Shown here: piece after piece, positions 23,602 to 33,994 of the stretch
Position numbering within the stretch: the first letter of the stretch is position 1
Layout of the letters: every line of letters starts with the position of its first letter
Source of the DNA: Afifella sp. IM 167
GTDB taxonomy: Bacteria; Pseudomonadota; Alphaproteobacteria; Rhizobiales; Afifellaceae
Assembly: GCF_020144925.1 (NCBI RefSeq)
Contig: NZ_NSLC01000006.1
Coordinates: 124,001-188,000, forward strand
Reading direction: 5' to 3'
DNA length: 64,000 bases
Made by a program: the position numbers and the translations under genes
The notes under the pieces: model-generated
The model's input: only the letters and a program-made list of their open reading frames with translations
Told to the model about the DNA's origin: nothing
Databases searched by the model: none

Positions 23602-24819
23602 ATGAACGAGATGAAGGAAGGCAGGCTCGCTCGGGCGCTCCGCCAGATCGACCATATGCGTGGGCGCGACGGAGAGCCGGGCGACGAGCTCCGCTCCGCC
23701 GAGCGGCGCCGTTTTCTGAGCCTTTCGGCGAAGTTCGGCTTCACCACGGCGATGGTGGCGGCAGCCGCCGGCACCCTCTTTTCCGAAGAGGCCTCCGCCC
23801 AGACCGCTTCGGAAGAGCGCGAGCGCGAATCCGCCGCCAAGTACACGATCACGCTGGCGACCGAGTACCGTATCGGCACGACCCGCTCCTATCCGATGAT
23901 CCAGCTCAACGTGAAGGAGAACCTGCAGAATTTCTCCAACGGCGCCATCTACGTGAAGCTGCAGCCGGGCGGCGCGCTCGGCACGGGCACGGCGCTCGCG
24001 CAGAAAGTTCAGGCGGGCACGGTGGAGATCGGCCAGTTCTCGCTGTCGAACTTCGCTCCCTTCGCCCCCGCGGTCGACCTCATCAACCTTCCCTACTGGT
24101 GCGGCGAGAACCAGAAGTTCGTCAATCTCATCACCAGCGACGTGTGGGAGAACCAGGTCAACAAGCTGGTGCGAGAGAAGGGCTTCGAGCCGATGTTCTA
24201 CTTCTGCATCGACCCGCGCACGGCCGCCAAGCGCCGCGGCTTGTCGGACGGCCCGTTCAAGACGCCGGCCGATCTCGAAGGCATCAAGTTCCGCGTGCCG
24301 GGCTCGGAGATCCTCAAGCAGTTCTACCGCCTGCTCGGCGCCAATCCGACGCCGGTCGCCTGGGGCGAGACGCCCTCGGCGCTGAAGCAGGGCGTCGCCG
24401 ATGCGCTCGATCCCTCGCTCGGCGCGCTCTACGCCTTCGGCTTCGCCGACGTCCTCTCCTGGGTCACCTTCAACCGCCCGGTGCCGGACAGCCAGGTCTA
24501 CGGCATGAACAAGCAATGGTTCGACGGGCTCGACGGCGAGACCAAGGAGGCGATCAAGCAGGCCTCCGAGACCTGCCTGCAGCAGAACCTCGCCCAGGTC
24601 CCGGCCTCGCGCGCCTTCGCCATGGCGGAGATGCGCAAGGCGGGCGTGGAATTCTACGTGCCGACCGAGGACGAGCTGGCGCAGTGGAAGGACAAGGCCG
24701 GCGCGCAGCGGCCGGAATGGGACGAGATCAAGACCCAGATCCTCGGTTCGCCCGACAAGTTCCAGGCCCTCGTCGACGCCGCCAACAGCCAGGGCCGATA
24801 CTACGTCAACGACGTCTGA
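23602..24819 (+). CDS. dctP: TRAP transporter substrate-binding protein (DctP family)
   Basis: This periplasmic receptor captures the substrate for the DctQM permease. The 405-residue protein has a long N-terminal region with a Tat-like RRRFLSLSAKFGF signal (about 33-45) and cleavage near ASAQT. The DctP domain has the typical LKQGVADALDPSLGALYAFGF and the substrate-pocket Arg in EGIKFRVPGSEI. The ATG at 23602 has a strong GGAGG site. Linked dehydrogenases suggest that the cargo is a hydroxylated sulfonate. Confidence 0.93.
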   Translation: MNEMKEGRLARALRQIDHMRGRDGEPGDELRSAERRRFLSLSAKFGFTTAMVAAAAGTLFSEEASAQTASEERERESAAKYTITLATEYRIGTTRSYPMIQLNVKENLQNFSNGAIYVKLQPGGALGTGTALAQKVQAGTVEIGQFSLSNFAPFAPAVDLINLPYWCGENQKFVNLITSDVWENQVNKLVREKGFEPMFYFCIDPRTAAKRRGLSDGPFKTPADLEGIKFRVPGSEILKQFYRLLGANPTPVAWGETPSALKQGVADALDPSLGALYAFGFADVLSWVTFNRPVPDSQVYGMNKQWFDGLDGETKEAIKQASETCLQQNLAQVPASRAFAMAEMRKAGVEFYVPTEDELAQWKDKAGAQRPEWDEIKTQILGSPDKFQALVDAANSQGRYYVNDV

Positions 24820-24829
24820 TCGAAGACCG

Positions 24830-24864
24830 GCCCCGCTCTTTTGCCGCAAGGCGAGGAGCGGGGC
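24830..24864 (+). terminator. Attenuating hairpin between dctP and dctQ
   Basis: A 9-bp stem (GCCCCGCTC / GAGCGGGGC) with an inner GCC-GCAA-GGC tetraloop stem lies 10 bp after dctP and is followed by TTTCCTTT. Such leaky terminators are usual between a TRAP receptor gene and its membrane subunits, giving more receptor than permease. Confidence 0.7.
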
Positions 24865-24894
24865 TTTCCTTTCCTCACGTGTTGGAAGCGCGCC

Positions 24895-25410
24895 ATGGGT
24901 GATTTTCTGAGGAAGCTCGATCAGCAGGGCGAACGCTGGCTCCTGCTCGGCTTCTACACCTTCATTGTTCTCGTCATCGCCGTGGAGGTGGTGCGCCGCT
25001 TCGGGCTTTCCTATTCCAGCGTCTGGGGCGAGGAGACGGCGCGTTTCGCCTTCATCTACCTCGTCTGGATCGGCGCGGCCTCCGCCGTGCGCGAGCGCGC
25101 CCATATCCGCATCGACGTCCTCTCCGACCTGCTGCCGCCGCGCGGCACCGCCTTCCTCTACATGTTCGGCGATATCCTGACGCTCGCCCTGGCCTGCGTG
25201 GCGATCTACTGGACGATCTCGCCGGTGCTGGTCTCCATCGAATACGATTCCGTGACGGACGGCCTGCGGATCACCCGCGCCTGGTTCCTCGTCGCGGTTC
25301 CCTTCGGCTTCATGCTCGTCGCCCTGCGCACCATCCAGTCCATGCTGCGCGATATCGGCGATCTGCGCTCCGGTCGTCCCCCCTATCGCGGAGAGAGGCT
25401 CTACGACTGA
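24895..25410 (+). CDS. dctQ: TRAP transporter small membrane subunit (DctQ)
   Basis: The 171-residue inner-membrane protein has four hydrophobic helices and the conserved WGEETARFAFIYLVWIGAA segment of DctQ subunits. It pairs with DctM to form the permease. I chose ATG 24895. An earlier in-frame codon would place the start inside the terminator stem. The stop overlaps the dctM ATG (TGATG). Confidence 0.92.
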   Translation: MGDFLRKLDQQGERWLLLGFYTFIVLVIAVEVVRRFGLSYSSVWGEETARFAFIYLVWIGAASAVRERAHIRIDVLSDLLPPRGTAFLYMFGDILTLALACVAIYWTISPVLVSIEYDSVTDGLRITRAWFLVAVPFGFMLVALRTIQSMLRDIGDLRSGRPPYRGERLYD

Positions 25411-26717
25411 TGCTGTACCAGGTCCCCGGCGCCACGCTCGAGCTCGGCTGGAGCATCATCGGCCCGCTTCTCATGGTGGTGGTGCTGCTCGGCCTTGCCG
25501 TCCCCGTCTGGGTGGCGCTCGGCATCGGCTCCGTCACGCTCCTCTGGGTCACCGGCGTCCTGCCGATGTCGCTCTTCGGCGAGGCGCTCTTCGACGGCGT
25601 CGACGCTTTCGCGCTCATCGCCATCCCGCTCTACATCCTGACCGGCGATGCGCTGGTGCGATCCGGGCTTTCCAACAAGCTGATCGACATCGCCGAGGCG
25701 ACGATGGGCTCGCTGCGCTCCGGGCTCGGCACCTCCACCGTGCTCGGCTGCGGCTTCTTTTCCTGCATTTCCGGCTCGGACGCCGCCGGCGCCGCCGCCG
25801 TCGGTCGCATCACCTACCACCGGCTGCTGCAGCGCGGCTATCCGCCGGCCTATGCCTGCGCGCTCATCGCCTCCGGCTCATGCACCGGCATCCTGATCCC
25901 GCCCTCGATCGCCTACATCATCATCGGCCTGGTGCTGGGGATCTCCGCCTCCACCCTCTTCCTCGCCGCCGCCGTGCCGGGCGTTCTCATCATGGTCTCC
26001 ATCATGGTGACCAACGTCGTCCTGAACCGGATCAACGGCTACGAGAACTCCGACGATCGTTTCTCCTTCCGCCGCTGGCTGAGGGCGCTCTGGGACGGCC
26101 GCTACGCCCTCGCCATTCCCTGCATCATCTGGGGCGGCATCTATTCGGGCGTCTTCACGCCGACGGAGGCGGCGGCCGCCGCCGTGGTGGTGACCGTCGC
26201 CATCGGCTTCTGGCAGGGCACGCTGACGCTGGCGGACTTCCCGAAGATGCTGGAATCCTCCGCCAAGGTGAACGGCGTCATCGTGCCGATCATCGCCTTC
26301 GCCCTGCCGCTCGCGCAGGTCTTTTCCGCCCTCGATGTGCCGCAGGCTGTGGTCCAGCAGATCACCGAAGTGACCTCGAACCCGTCGATCATCATCCTGT
26401 TGATGCTCGGCGTCTTCATCCTCGCCGGATGCGTCATGGAGACGACGCCCAACATCGTCGTCCTGGCGCCGATCATGCTGCCGGTCGCCCAGGAGATCGG
26501 CATGGACCCGATCCATTTCTGCATCTTCATGGTGACCGCGCTCGGCGTCGGCTTCATCACCCCGCCGCTCGGGCTCAACCTCTTCGTCCTGTCGGGGCTG
26601 ACGGGGGTGAAGATCCTGCCCATCGCCTCCCGTGCGGTGCCTTACGTCCTTTCCATGCTCTTTGTGGTGCTCCTCCTCGCCTTCATTCCGGCGCTGTCGA
26701 TGTGGGCGCTGCGCTGA
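25410..26717 (+). CDS. dctM: TRAP transporter large membrane subunit (DctM)
   Basis: The 435-residue protein with about 12 hydrophobic segments is the Na+-coupled translocating subunit. Family segments include FFSCISGSDAAGAAAVG, CTGILIPPSIAYIIIG and the C-terminal MVTALGVGFITPPLGLNLFV. It is translationally coupled to dctQ and is followed by a 57-bp gap with tandem repeats before the dehydrogenase genes. Confidence 0.95.
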   Translation: MLYQVPGATLELGWSIIGPLLMVVVLLGLAVPVWVALGIGSVTLLWVTGVLPMSLFGEALFDGVDAFALIAIPLYILTGDALVRSGLSNKLIDIAEATMGSLRSGLGTSTVLGCGFFSCISGSDAAGAAAVGRITYHRLLQRGYPPAYACALIASGSCTGILIPPSIAYIIIGLVLGISASTLFLAAAVPGVLIMVSIMVTNVVLNRINGYENSDDRFSFRRWLRALWDGRYALAIPCIIWGGIYSGVFTPTEAAAAAVVVTVAIGFWQGTLTLADFPKMLESSAKVNGVIVPIIAFALPLAQVFSALDVPQAVVQQITEVTSNPSIIILLMLGVFILAGCVMETTPNIVVLAPIMLPVAQEIGMDPIHFCIFMVTALGVGFITPPLGLNLFVLSGLTGVKILPIASRAVPYVLSMLFVVLLLAFIPALSMWALR

Positions 26718-26729
26718 GCGAGCCACCGC

Positions 26730-28858
<2,129 letters not shown>

Positions 28859-28871
28859 CACTGAGGACAGG

Positions 28872-29861
28872 ATGAAGGCCCTCATCTATACCGGCCCGGA
28901 AACGCTCGCCTTCGGCGAGGCGGCCGATCCGCGCCCCGGCAACGACGAAGTGGTCGTCGGCGTCGATGCCGTCGGCATCTGCGGCTCGGACATGCATGCC
29001 TATCTCGGCCATGACGAACGCCGTCCGGCACCGCTGACGCTCGGCCACGAGGCCGCCGGCGTCATCCTGGAAGGGCCGGGGGAGGGAAGGCGGGTCACCG
29101 TCAATCCGCTCGTCACCTGCATGGCCTGTCCGGCCTGCCTGTCGGGCCGCACCAATCTCTGCCCGGATCGGCAGATCCTCTCCATGCCGCCCCGCCAGGG
29201 GGCCTTCGCGGAGAGGATCGTCATCCCCGAGCGCAATCTCCTGACGGTGCCGGAGGGCTTTGCCCTCGACAAGGCGGCGCTGTGCGAGCCGCTCGCCTGT
29301 TCATGGCATGCGGTGAAGCTCGCCGCCGCCTCCTCCTTCGTACCGCCGGCCGCGGCAAGCGCCCTCGTCATCGGCGGCGGGCCGATCGGTATCGGCGCCG
29401 CCCTCTCGCTTGCCGCCTTTGGCGCGGGAAAGATCGCCATCGTGGAGCCGAACGCGCTCCGCCGCCCGGTGCTGGAGGCGGCGGGCGACTTTTCCGTCGT
29501 CGCTTCGGTGGAGGCGGGCGCGTTCTTCGACATCGTCGTCGACGCCTATGGCGGCGAGGCCTCGCGCGCCGTCGCCAGCGAGGCGGTGAGGCCGGGCGGT
29601 GTCGTCGTCCATGTCGGGCTGGCGAGCGCCTCGGGCGGCGTCAACGTGCGCCGCGTCACCTTGCAGGAAGTCAGCTTCCTCGGCAGCTACTGCTACACGA
29701 TGACGGATTTCGCCGAGACCTTCGCGGCGATGGTGGCCGGCCGGCTCGGCCCGCTCGACTGGTTCGACGCCCGCCCGCTCGCCGAGGGCGGGGCCGCCTT
29801 TGCCGATATCCGCGCCGGCTGCAACGCCCTGCCGAAGATCATCCTGCGCCCCGCCGGCTGA
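28872..29861 (+). CDS. hpsP: Zinc-dependent alcohol dehydrogenase, probable DHPS 2-dehydrogenase
   Basis: The 329-residue medium-chain dehydrogenase has the catalytic zinc segment GICGSDMHAY...LTLGHEAAGV, a structural-zinc cluster of Cys in CMACPACLSGRTNLC, and the Rossmann VIGGGPIGIGAAL. It is shorter than typical 340-350-residue members but all landmarks are present. It begins 13 bp after the SDR gene and ends the operon. Together with the SDR it would racemise DHPS before HpsN oxidation. Confidence 0.7.
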   Translation: MKALIYTGPETLAFGEAADPRPGNDEVVVGVDAVGICGSDMHAYLGHDERRPAPLTLGHEAAGVILEGPGEGRRVTVNPLVTCMACPACLSGRTNLCPDRQILSMPPRQGAFAERIVIPERNLLTVPEGFALDKAALCEPLACSWHAVKLAAASSFVPPAAASALVIGGGPIGIGAALSLAAFGAGKIAIVEPNALRRPVLEAAGDFSVVASVEAGAFFDIVVDAYGGEASRAVASEAVRPGGVVVHVGLASASGGVNVRRVTLQEVSFLGSYCYTMTDFAETFAAMVAGRLGPLDWFDARPLAEGGAAFADIRAGCNALPKIILRPAG

Positions 29862-29916
29862 GGCCGACCGGGCGAGGGGGTTTGTCGCTTCGCGCGTCTG
29901 ATGGCAAAAGGGCGCC

Positions 29917-30042
29917 ATGAGCGCCATCACAGCCAACCTTTCCGGCCCCTATAGCGGCGCCGCCCCGGCGGCGCGCTTCGCCGTCGCGCCCATGATGGAT
30001 TGGACGGATTTTTCGAAAAGAATAACAAAATCAGCAGCTTGA
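29917..30042 (+). pseudogene. dusA: dusA 5' fragment cut by element insertion
   Basis: The first about 31 codons match a tRNA-dihydrouridine synthase A start, ending in the conserved FAVAPMMDWTD. After this the frame enters unrelated element DNA and stops 11 codons later (TGA at 30040-30042). The rest of the DusA barrel is absent. DusA reduces U20/U20a in tRNA D-loops. The 5' end of dusA is a known integration site for genomic islands, and the element normally supplies a replacement 5' end on its far side. Confidence 0.88.
29986..30008 (+). repeat. att site, left copy (dusA core repeat)
   Basis: This 23-bp sequence begins GCGCCCATGATGG and covers the codons for APMMDWTD. It is identical to 50386-50408 and is the boundary between host dusA and island A. 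Confidence 0.88.
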
Positions 30043-30060
30043 GCGCTCAAAATTTTGATT

Positions 30061-30078
30061 GTTGTACTTTGGTTGTAT
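30061..30078 (+). repeat. Putative integrase arm repeats, left end of island A
   Basis: GTTGTA occurs at 30061 and again at 30072, an 11-bp phase. The same pair at the same distance from the core lies at 50461 and 50472. The conserved spacing suggests protein-binding arm sites of a tyrosine recombinase. Function is inferred. Confidence 0.5.
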
Positions 30079-30120
30079 TTTGCCTTCCAATCGGAACGCA
30101 CTAAGTGCGGCGACCGCCGT

Positions 30121-31272
30121 CTAGCTGGATGGGTTCGGCGCTACCTTCGAAAACAAGTTCGAGATGGATGCGATCAACCCTAGCACCGCATCGATCTCCT
30201 CATTCCTCGTGTATCGTCCGAGACTGAAGCGCACGGCGCCCATACCGATCTTCTCCGGTATGCCCATGGCCGCAAGCACCGGCGAAAGCTCGACCCGGCC
30301 CGCATGGCAGGCCGAACCGGTCGATGCCGCCACCCCATCGAGCTGCGCGAGAACGTCGGCGCCGGCCAGGCCGACGAAGGAGACATTGAGCGTGTTCGGC
30401 AGGCGACGCTCGGGATGGCCGTTCAGAACGATACGATCGCCGAGGCGGTCCCGCAGCGCATGCCAGAAGTGATCGCGGAGTTTTAGAATCCGCTCCACCG
30501 ACGACAGGTCTTGCGCGAGTTCGCAAGCAGCGCCCAGACCGGATGCGAGCAGCACGCTCTCTGTACCGGCCCGCCGGCCACTCTCATGGCCTGCACCGTG
30601 GATCAGGGGCTCGAGTTCAATGCCGCCGCGTACAAAGAGCACTCCGATACCTTTTGGCGCGTAGAGCTTGTGCCCGGCAATCGTCAGGAGGTCGACGCCA
30701 AGATCGTCCGCGCGTGTCGGGATCTTGCCAACCGACTGCGCCGCATCTGTATGAAACCTGATGCCATGCTCTCTGGCAATGACGCCGATCTCCTCGATCG
30801 GCTGGATGGTGCCAACCTCGTTGTTGGCATGCATGACGCTGATCAGGATGGTGCGTGGCGAGATTGCCCGGCGCACGTCGTCGGGATCGACCCTGCCGTT
30901 CGAATCCACCGGCAGATAGGTGACCGTCGCGCCAAGCCGCTCGAGAAACCGGCAAGGGGCGAGGACGGCGGGATGCTCGACCGCGGTCGTGATGATGTGG
31001 TCGCCTTTGTCGCGGAGCGCGAAGAACGTGCCCTTGATCGCCAGGTTGTTGGCTTCGCTGCCACCGCTCGTGAACACGATCTCCTCGGGTGCCGATCCCA
31101 GCAATGCTGAGACCTGAGCGCGTGCCCGTTCCAATTCGGCCTTGGCCGGGGTACTGGCCCAATGGCCGCTGGAGGGATTGCCGAAATTCTCCTCGAGGAA
31201 CGGCCGCATGGCGGCGGCGACGGCGGGGTCGATCGGCGTGCTCGCATTGTAGTCGAGATAGATCCGGGCCAT
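30121..31272 (-). CDS. Cysteine desulfurase, NifS/IscS family
   Basis: This PLP enzyme converts cysteine to alanine and leaves a persulfide on its active-site Cys. The 383-residue protein shows IYLDYNASTPIDPAV at the start, VFTSGGSEANNLAIKG, the HTDAAQS motif, the PLP lysine in TIAGHKLYAPKG, and the catalytic Cys loop STGSACHAG. I use the ATG at 31272 (MARIYLDYN). An earlier in-frame start would overlap the DsrE gene. It is the last gene of the sulfur operon and 4 bp from dsrE. No iscU or fdx is present, which argues for sulfur trafficking and against Fe-S assembly. Confidence 0.92.
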   Translation of the reverse strand: MARIYLDYNASTPIDPAVAAAMRPFLEENFGNPSSGHWASTPAKAELERARAQVSALLGSAPEEIVFTSGGSEANNLAIKGTFFALRDKGDHIITTAVEHPAVLAPCRFLERLGATVTYLPVDSNGRVDPDDVRRAISPRTILISVMHANNEVGTIQPIEEIGVIAREHGIRFHTDAAQSVGKIPTRADDLGVDLLTIAGHKLYAPKGIGVLFVRGGIELEPLIHGAGHESGRRAGTESVLLASGLGAACELAQDLSSVERILKLRDHFWHALRDRLGDRIVLNGHPERRLPNTLNVSFVGLAGADVLAQLDGVAASTGSACHAGRVELSPVLAAMGIPEKIGMGAVRFSLGRYTRNEEIDAVLGLIASISNLFSKVAPNPSS

Positions 31273-31276
31273 CGGT

Positions 31277-31627
31277 TCAGAACACCAGCACCTTGTCGGC
31301 GCCAAGCGTCTCATCGCCGAGTTCATCCATGGTACTGCGCCGCGCGCCGTCCATGACATCGTCGTCGGTCATGCCGCGCGCATCCATGCAGGTGCCGCAA
31401 AGCAATACAGTGCCTTTAGCGAGCACACGCTTGAGCATGCGCTCCATGTTGTAATAGCCGTCCGGCGTCTTCTGCCCCTTGCGCGCGGCGATGACGTCAT
31501 CGGCCATCAGGAAGACCGTTATCCCGGCCTCAGGCTCCTTTTTCATGAGCGTGTGGGCGAGGCGAAGGGCGTTGTAGCAGCGCTCGGTGCCGTAGGGCGG
31601 ATCGTTGAGGATGAACAGGGTCTTCAT
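31277..31627 (-). CDS. DsrE/DsrF-like sulfurtransferase-fold protein
   Basis: The 116-residue protein has the DsrE fold pattern: an N-terminal beta strand MKTLFILNDPPYGTERCYNA, then ITVFLMADDV, and a conserved cysteine loop LLCGTCMDARGM around residue 77. DsrE-type proteins carry sulfane sulfur on such cysteines and pass it between enzymes. Placed directly before the cysteine desulfurase, it is a plausible acceptor of its persulfide. The start MKTLF at 31627 follows a GGAGG-like site. Confidence 0.85.
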   Translation of the reverse strand: MKTLFILNDPPYGTERCYNALRLAHTLMKKEPEAGITVFLMADDVIAARKGQKTPDGYYNMERMLKRVLAKGTVLLCGTCMDARGMTDDDVMDGARRSTMDELGDETLGADKVLVF

Positions 31628-31654
31628 GTGCCTTGCCTCCATCGCGGGTAAGGG

Positions 31655-32020
31655 TCATTCGCTAAGGATGCGTCGGCGTTCCTCGAATTCATCCTTGTCG
31701 ATCTCACCACGGGCGAAACGTTCCTTGAGGATATCAAGAGGTGATTGCGCCGTTGGAGACTGATGGGGCGCGGTGGCGTGCCACGGCCCGCCGAGCCAAC
31801 GGACAATGAGAACCGCGACCGCAATCACGACGGCAAGCACGAGGATCATGAAGATTGGCCCGAAGATCATGCCGAACCAGCCGCCCTCCCATCCCATCAT
31901 GTGCGGCCCCCAGCCGTAGCGGTCATAATCGGGCGATGATTGTTGCGCCCATGCCGCGCTCGACAAAAGGGCGCTTGCGGTGACCGCCAGAAAGGCAGTC
32001 GATACTGGAAATCTTGTCAT
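31655..32020 (-). CDS. Exported/membrane SHOCT-domain protein
   Basis: The 121-residue protein has a signal peptide (to about residue 25, AWAQ), a Trp/Gly/Met-rich stretch WGPHMMGWEGGWFG, one transmembrane helix at about 52-74, and a C-terminal SHOCT helix pair (SPLDILKERFARGEIDKDEF). SHOCT modules occur in many small membrane proteins, often as oligomerisation tails. The Met/His content would suit metal contact, but this is a guess. It lies in the operon between the DsrE and TVP38 genes. Confidence 0.8.
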   Translation of the reverse strand: MTRFPVSTAFLAVTASALLSSAAWAQQSSPDYDRYGWGPHMMGWEGGWFGMIFGPIFMILVLAVVIAVAVLIVRWLGGPWHATAPHQSPTAQSPLDILKERFARGEIDKDEFEERRRILSE

Positions 32021-32070
32021 CTTCGTTCTCCTTCTCGATTTGACCCGGACAGTTGCGGCTACGGATGGCG

Positions 32071-33069
32071 TTATCGGGTCAGTTCCGTCGCCTGGCTGTT
32101 CTCAATCGGCCGACCGTCACGGTTCCACTGTTCCATGCCGCCGCGCAAAACGCTGACATCGCTGAAGCCGACTTTGCCGAGTACGGCCGCAGCGCTTGCC
32201 GAGCGCTTGTCCGTCTTGCAGACGAGAATGACAGGCCGCGCCTGAGACGCGCTGATCTCGGTCAATCTGCCAGGCAATTCACCGAGCGGGATGTTCAACG
32301 CGGCCTCGATATGGCCAAGCGGGCCAGCGAACTCGTCGGGACCGCGGACATCGACTATTGTGATGCCGCCGTCACGTAAGCGATCCGCCAAGGCACTCGC
32401 GTCGATCCATCGGTTCTGGTCGCCGCGCAGCCGGCGGATCAGCCTCGGCAAGAAGGCGATCGCCGCGAGCAGGCCGAGCGCGAGCAAGCCATAGCGGATT
32501 GCCGATGCGTCGCCGGCGAGCGCCTCGCGCCCGGCATGGCCGAGCCAGGTATAGGCGATCGCGCCCGGCGCCATGCAGATGAACGAGGTGATGGCGTAGG
32601 ACCGGAAACTGATCTGGGTAAGGCCGAGCGCGTAGTTGGTCAGATTGAAGGGGAAGAGCGGCACGAGGCGCACGAAAGCGACAAAGCGCCAGCCCTCCGC
32701 CTCCACGCCGTCGATGAGTCGCTTTAGCCTGCCCCCGGTCCGCGCCGCCACCCAATCGCCGGCGAGGTAGCGGGCGATGAGGAAAGCGAGGCTTGCCCCG
32801 ATCGTCGCGCCGACGAGGTTGAGCAGCGAGCCCCAGACGGGACCGAACAGGGCGCCGCCCGCCAGCGCGAACAGGGCACCCGGCAGGAATGCGACCGTGC
32901 CGGCGGCATAGAGCGCGAGATAGGCAAGTGGCGCGAGAAGCCCGAACCCGGCAACCCACGCATCGAGGTCTTCGATATCCAGCCGGTCGCGGTTGACGGC
33001 GGCCCAGGCGATTGCGGCGACAATGCCCAGAAGGAGAAGGACGCGTGGCTCAAAGTGTGGCGTGTTCAC
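32071..33069 (-). CDS. TVP38/TMEM64 (DedA-like) membrane protein fused to rhodanese
   Basis: This 332-residue fusion has five to six hydrophobic segments in residues 1-215 with the TVP38 core (GALFGPVWGSLLNLVGATIG, PLFPFNLTNYALGLT) and a C-terminal rhodanese domain at about 225-325. The rhodanese part has the loop VCKTDKRS carrying the active-site Cys and the closing GGMEQWNRDG. DedA/TVP38 proteins are membrane transport or lipid-flipping proteins, and rhodaneses carry sulfane sulfur. The fusion suggests persulfide handling at the membrane. The start overlaps the neighbouring desaturase gene by 4 bp. Confidence 0.88.
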   Translation of the reverse strand: MNTPHFEPRVLLLLGIVAAIAWAAVNRDRLDIEDLDAWVAGFGLLAPLAYLALYAAGTVAFLPGALFALAGGALFGPVWGSLLNLVGATIGASLAFLIARYLAGDWVAARTGGRLKRLIDGVEAEGWRFVAFVRLVPLFPFNLTNYALGLTQISFRSYAITSFICMAPGAIAYTWLGHAGREALAGDASAIRYGLLALGLLAAIAFLPRLIRRLRGDQNRWIDASALADRLRDGGITIVDVRGPDEFAGPLGHIEAALNIPLGELPGRLTEISASQARPVILVCKTDKRSASAAAVLGKVGFSDVSVLRGGMEQWNRDGRPIENSQATELTR

Positions 33070-33908
33070 GGCTTCTCCTCCTCGCGGTTAATCGGATATC
33101 CGCTTGCGGGGCCGCGCAGCGGCTGGACCAGCATGCGGTCGAGCCACAAATCCCGGCGGGTGCGGAACTGCTCGATGCCGATGGTCATCGTCTCGTGCCC
33201 TTCGCGAGGCTGCGGCCGGTAGGTGCCGAGCAACCGGTCCCACCAGGGCAGGTTGAAGCCGAAATTGGAGTTGGTCTCGCTGGGGTGGATCGAATGATGC
33301 ACCCGGTGCATGTCGGGCGTCACCACGATCATGCGCAGGACGCGGTCGACGGCTGGCGGAATGGCAACGTTGGAATGGTTGAACATGGCCGTTGCGTTGA
33401 GCAGCACCTCGAATACGAGAACCGCCACCGCTGGCGGCCCAAGTGCTGCAACGACCGCCAGCTTGATGCCCATCGACAGCAGGATTTCGACCGGGTGGAA
33501 GCGCAGGCCTGTCGTCACGTCGAATTCGAGGTCGGCATGATGCATGCGGTGCAGGCGCCACAGCGCCGGTACGGCATGGAACATCACATGCTGCAGATAG
33601 ATTGCGAGGTCGAGCGCCAACACCGCGACGACGAAGGCGACCCAGGCCGGCACGTCGAGGATATTGAACAGGCCCCAGCCGCGCTGTTCGGCGACAATGG
33701 CAAGGCCGACCGCCACAATGGGGAAGGTGAGGCGCACCAGCAACGTGTCGATGACGACAACGCCGAGATTACTGCTCCAGCGGAGAAGGCGCGGTATCTC
33801 GCGACGGCGCCTAGGTGCCGCGACCTCCCAGATCACCATCGCCAGCAGGATGCCGAGGAAGAAGCCCATCCGGATTAGCGGTTCGTTTGAAAGAATAAGG
33901 TCGCTCAT
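33066..33908 (-). CDS. Sterol desaturase/fatty-acid hydroxylase family protein
   Basis: The 280-residue membrane protein has four hydrophobic helices and the diiron His boxes of this superfamily: QHVMFHAVPALWRLHRMHHAD (H...H..HH), a middle FNHSNVAIP, and MHRVHHSIHPSE. Family members hydroxylate or desaturate lipid chains. It is the first gene of the minus-strand operon, divergent from the ArsR-rhodanese regulator. I use ATG 33908 (MSDLILSNEP) because it follows a short spacer from the promoter region. Confidence 0.88.
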   Translation of the reverse strand: MSDLILSNEPLIRMGFFLGILLAMVIWEVAAPRRRREIPRLLRWSSNLGVVVIDTLLVRLTFPIVAVGLAIVAEQRGWGLFNILDVPAWVAFVVAVLALDLAIYLQHVMFHAVPALWRLHRMHHADLEFDVTTGLRFHPVEILLSMGIKLAVVAALGPPAVAVLVFEVLLNATAMFNHSNVAIPPAVDRVLRMIVVTPDMHRVHHSIHPSETNSNFGFNLPWWDRLLGTYRPQPREGHETMTIGIEQFRTRRDLWLDRMLVQPLRGPASGYPINREEEKP

Positions 33909-33950
33909 GGGAACTCGCGGAGGCCTTGCCAAGCCGGTAAAAGCCGATTA

Positions 33951-33972
33951 CATTCAATTGATCACTTGAATG
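33951..33972. promoter_or_regulatory. Putative ArsR-type operator in divergent gap
   Basis: The inverted repeat CATTCAA-N8-TTGAATG lies midway between the divergent desaturase and ArsR-rhodanese genes, followed on the plus strand by TATAGT/TATAAG -10-like hexamers. Arms of the ATTCAA/TTGAAT kind are usual for ArsR-family sites, so it probably controls both directions. Confidence 0.65.
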
Positions 33973-33994
33973 ATATAGTATAAGGTAAGCGAGA

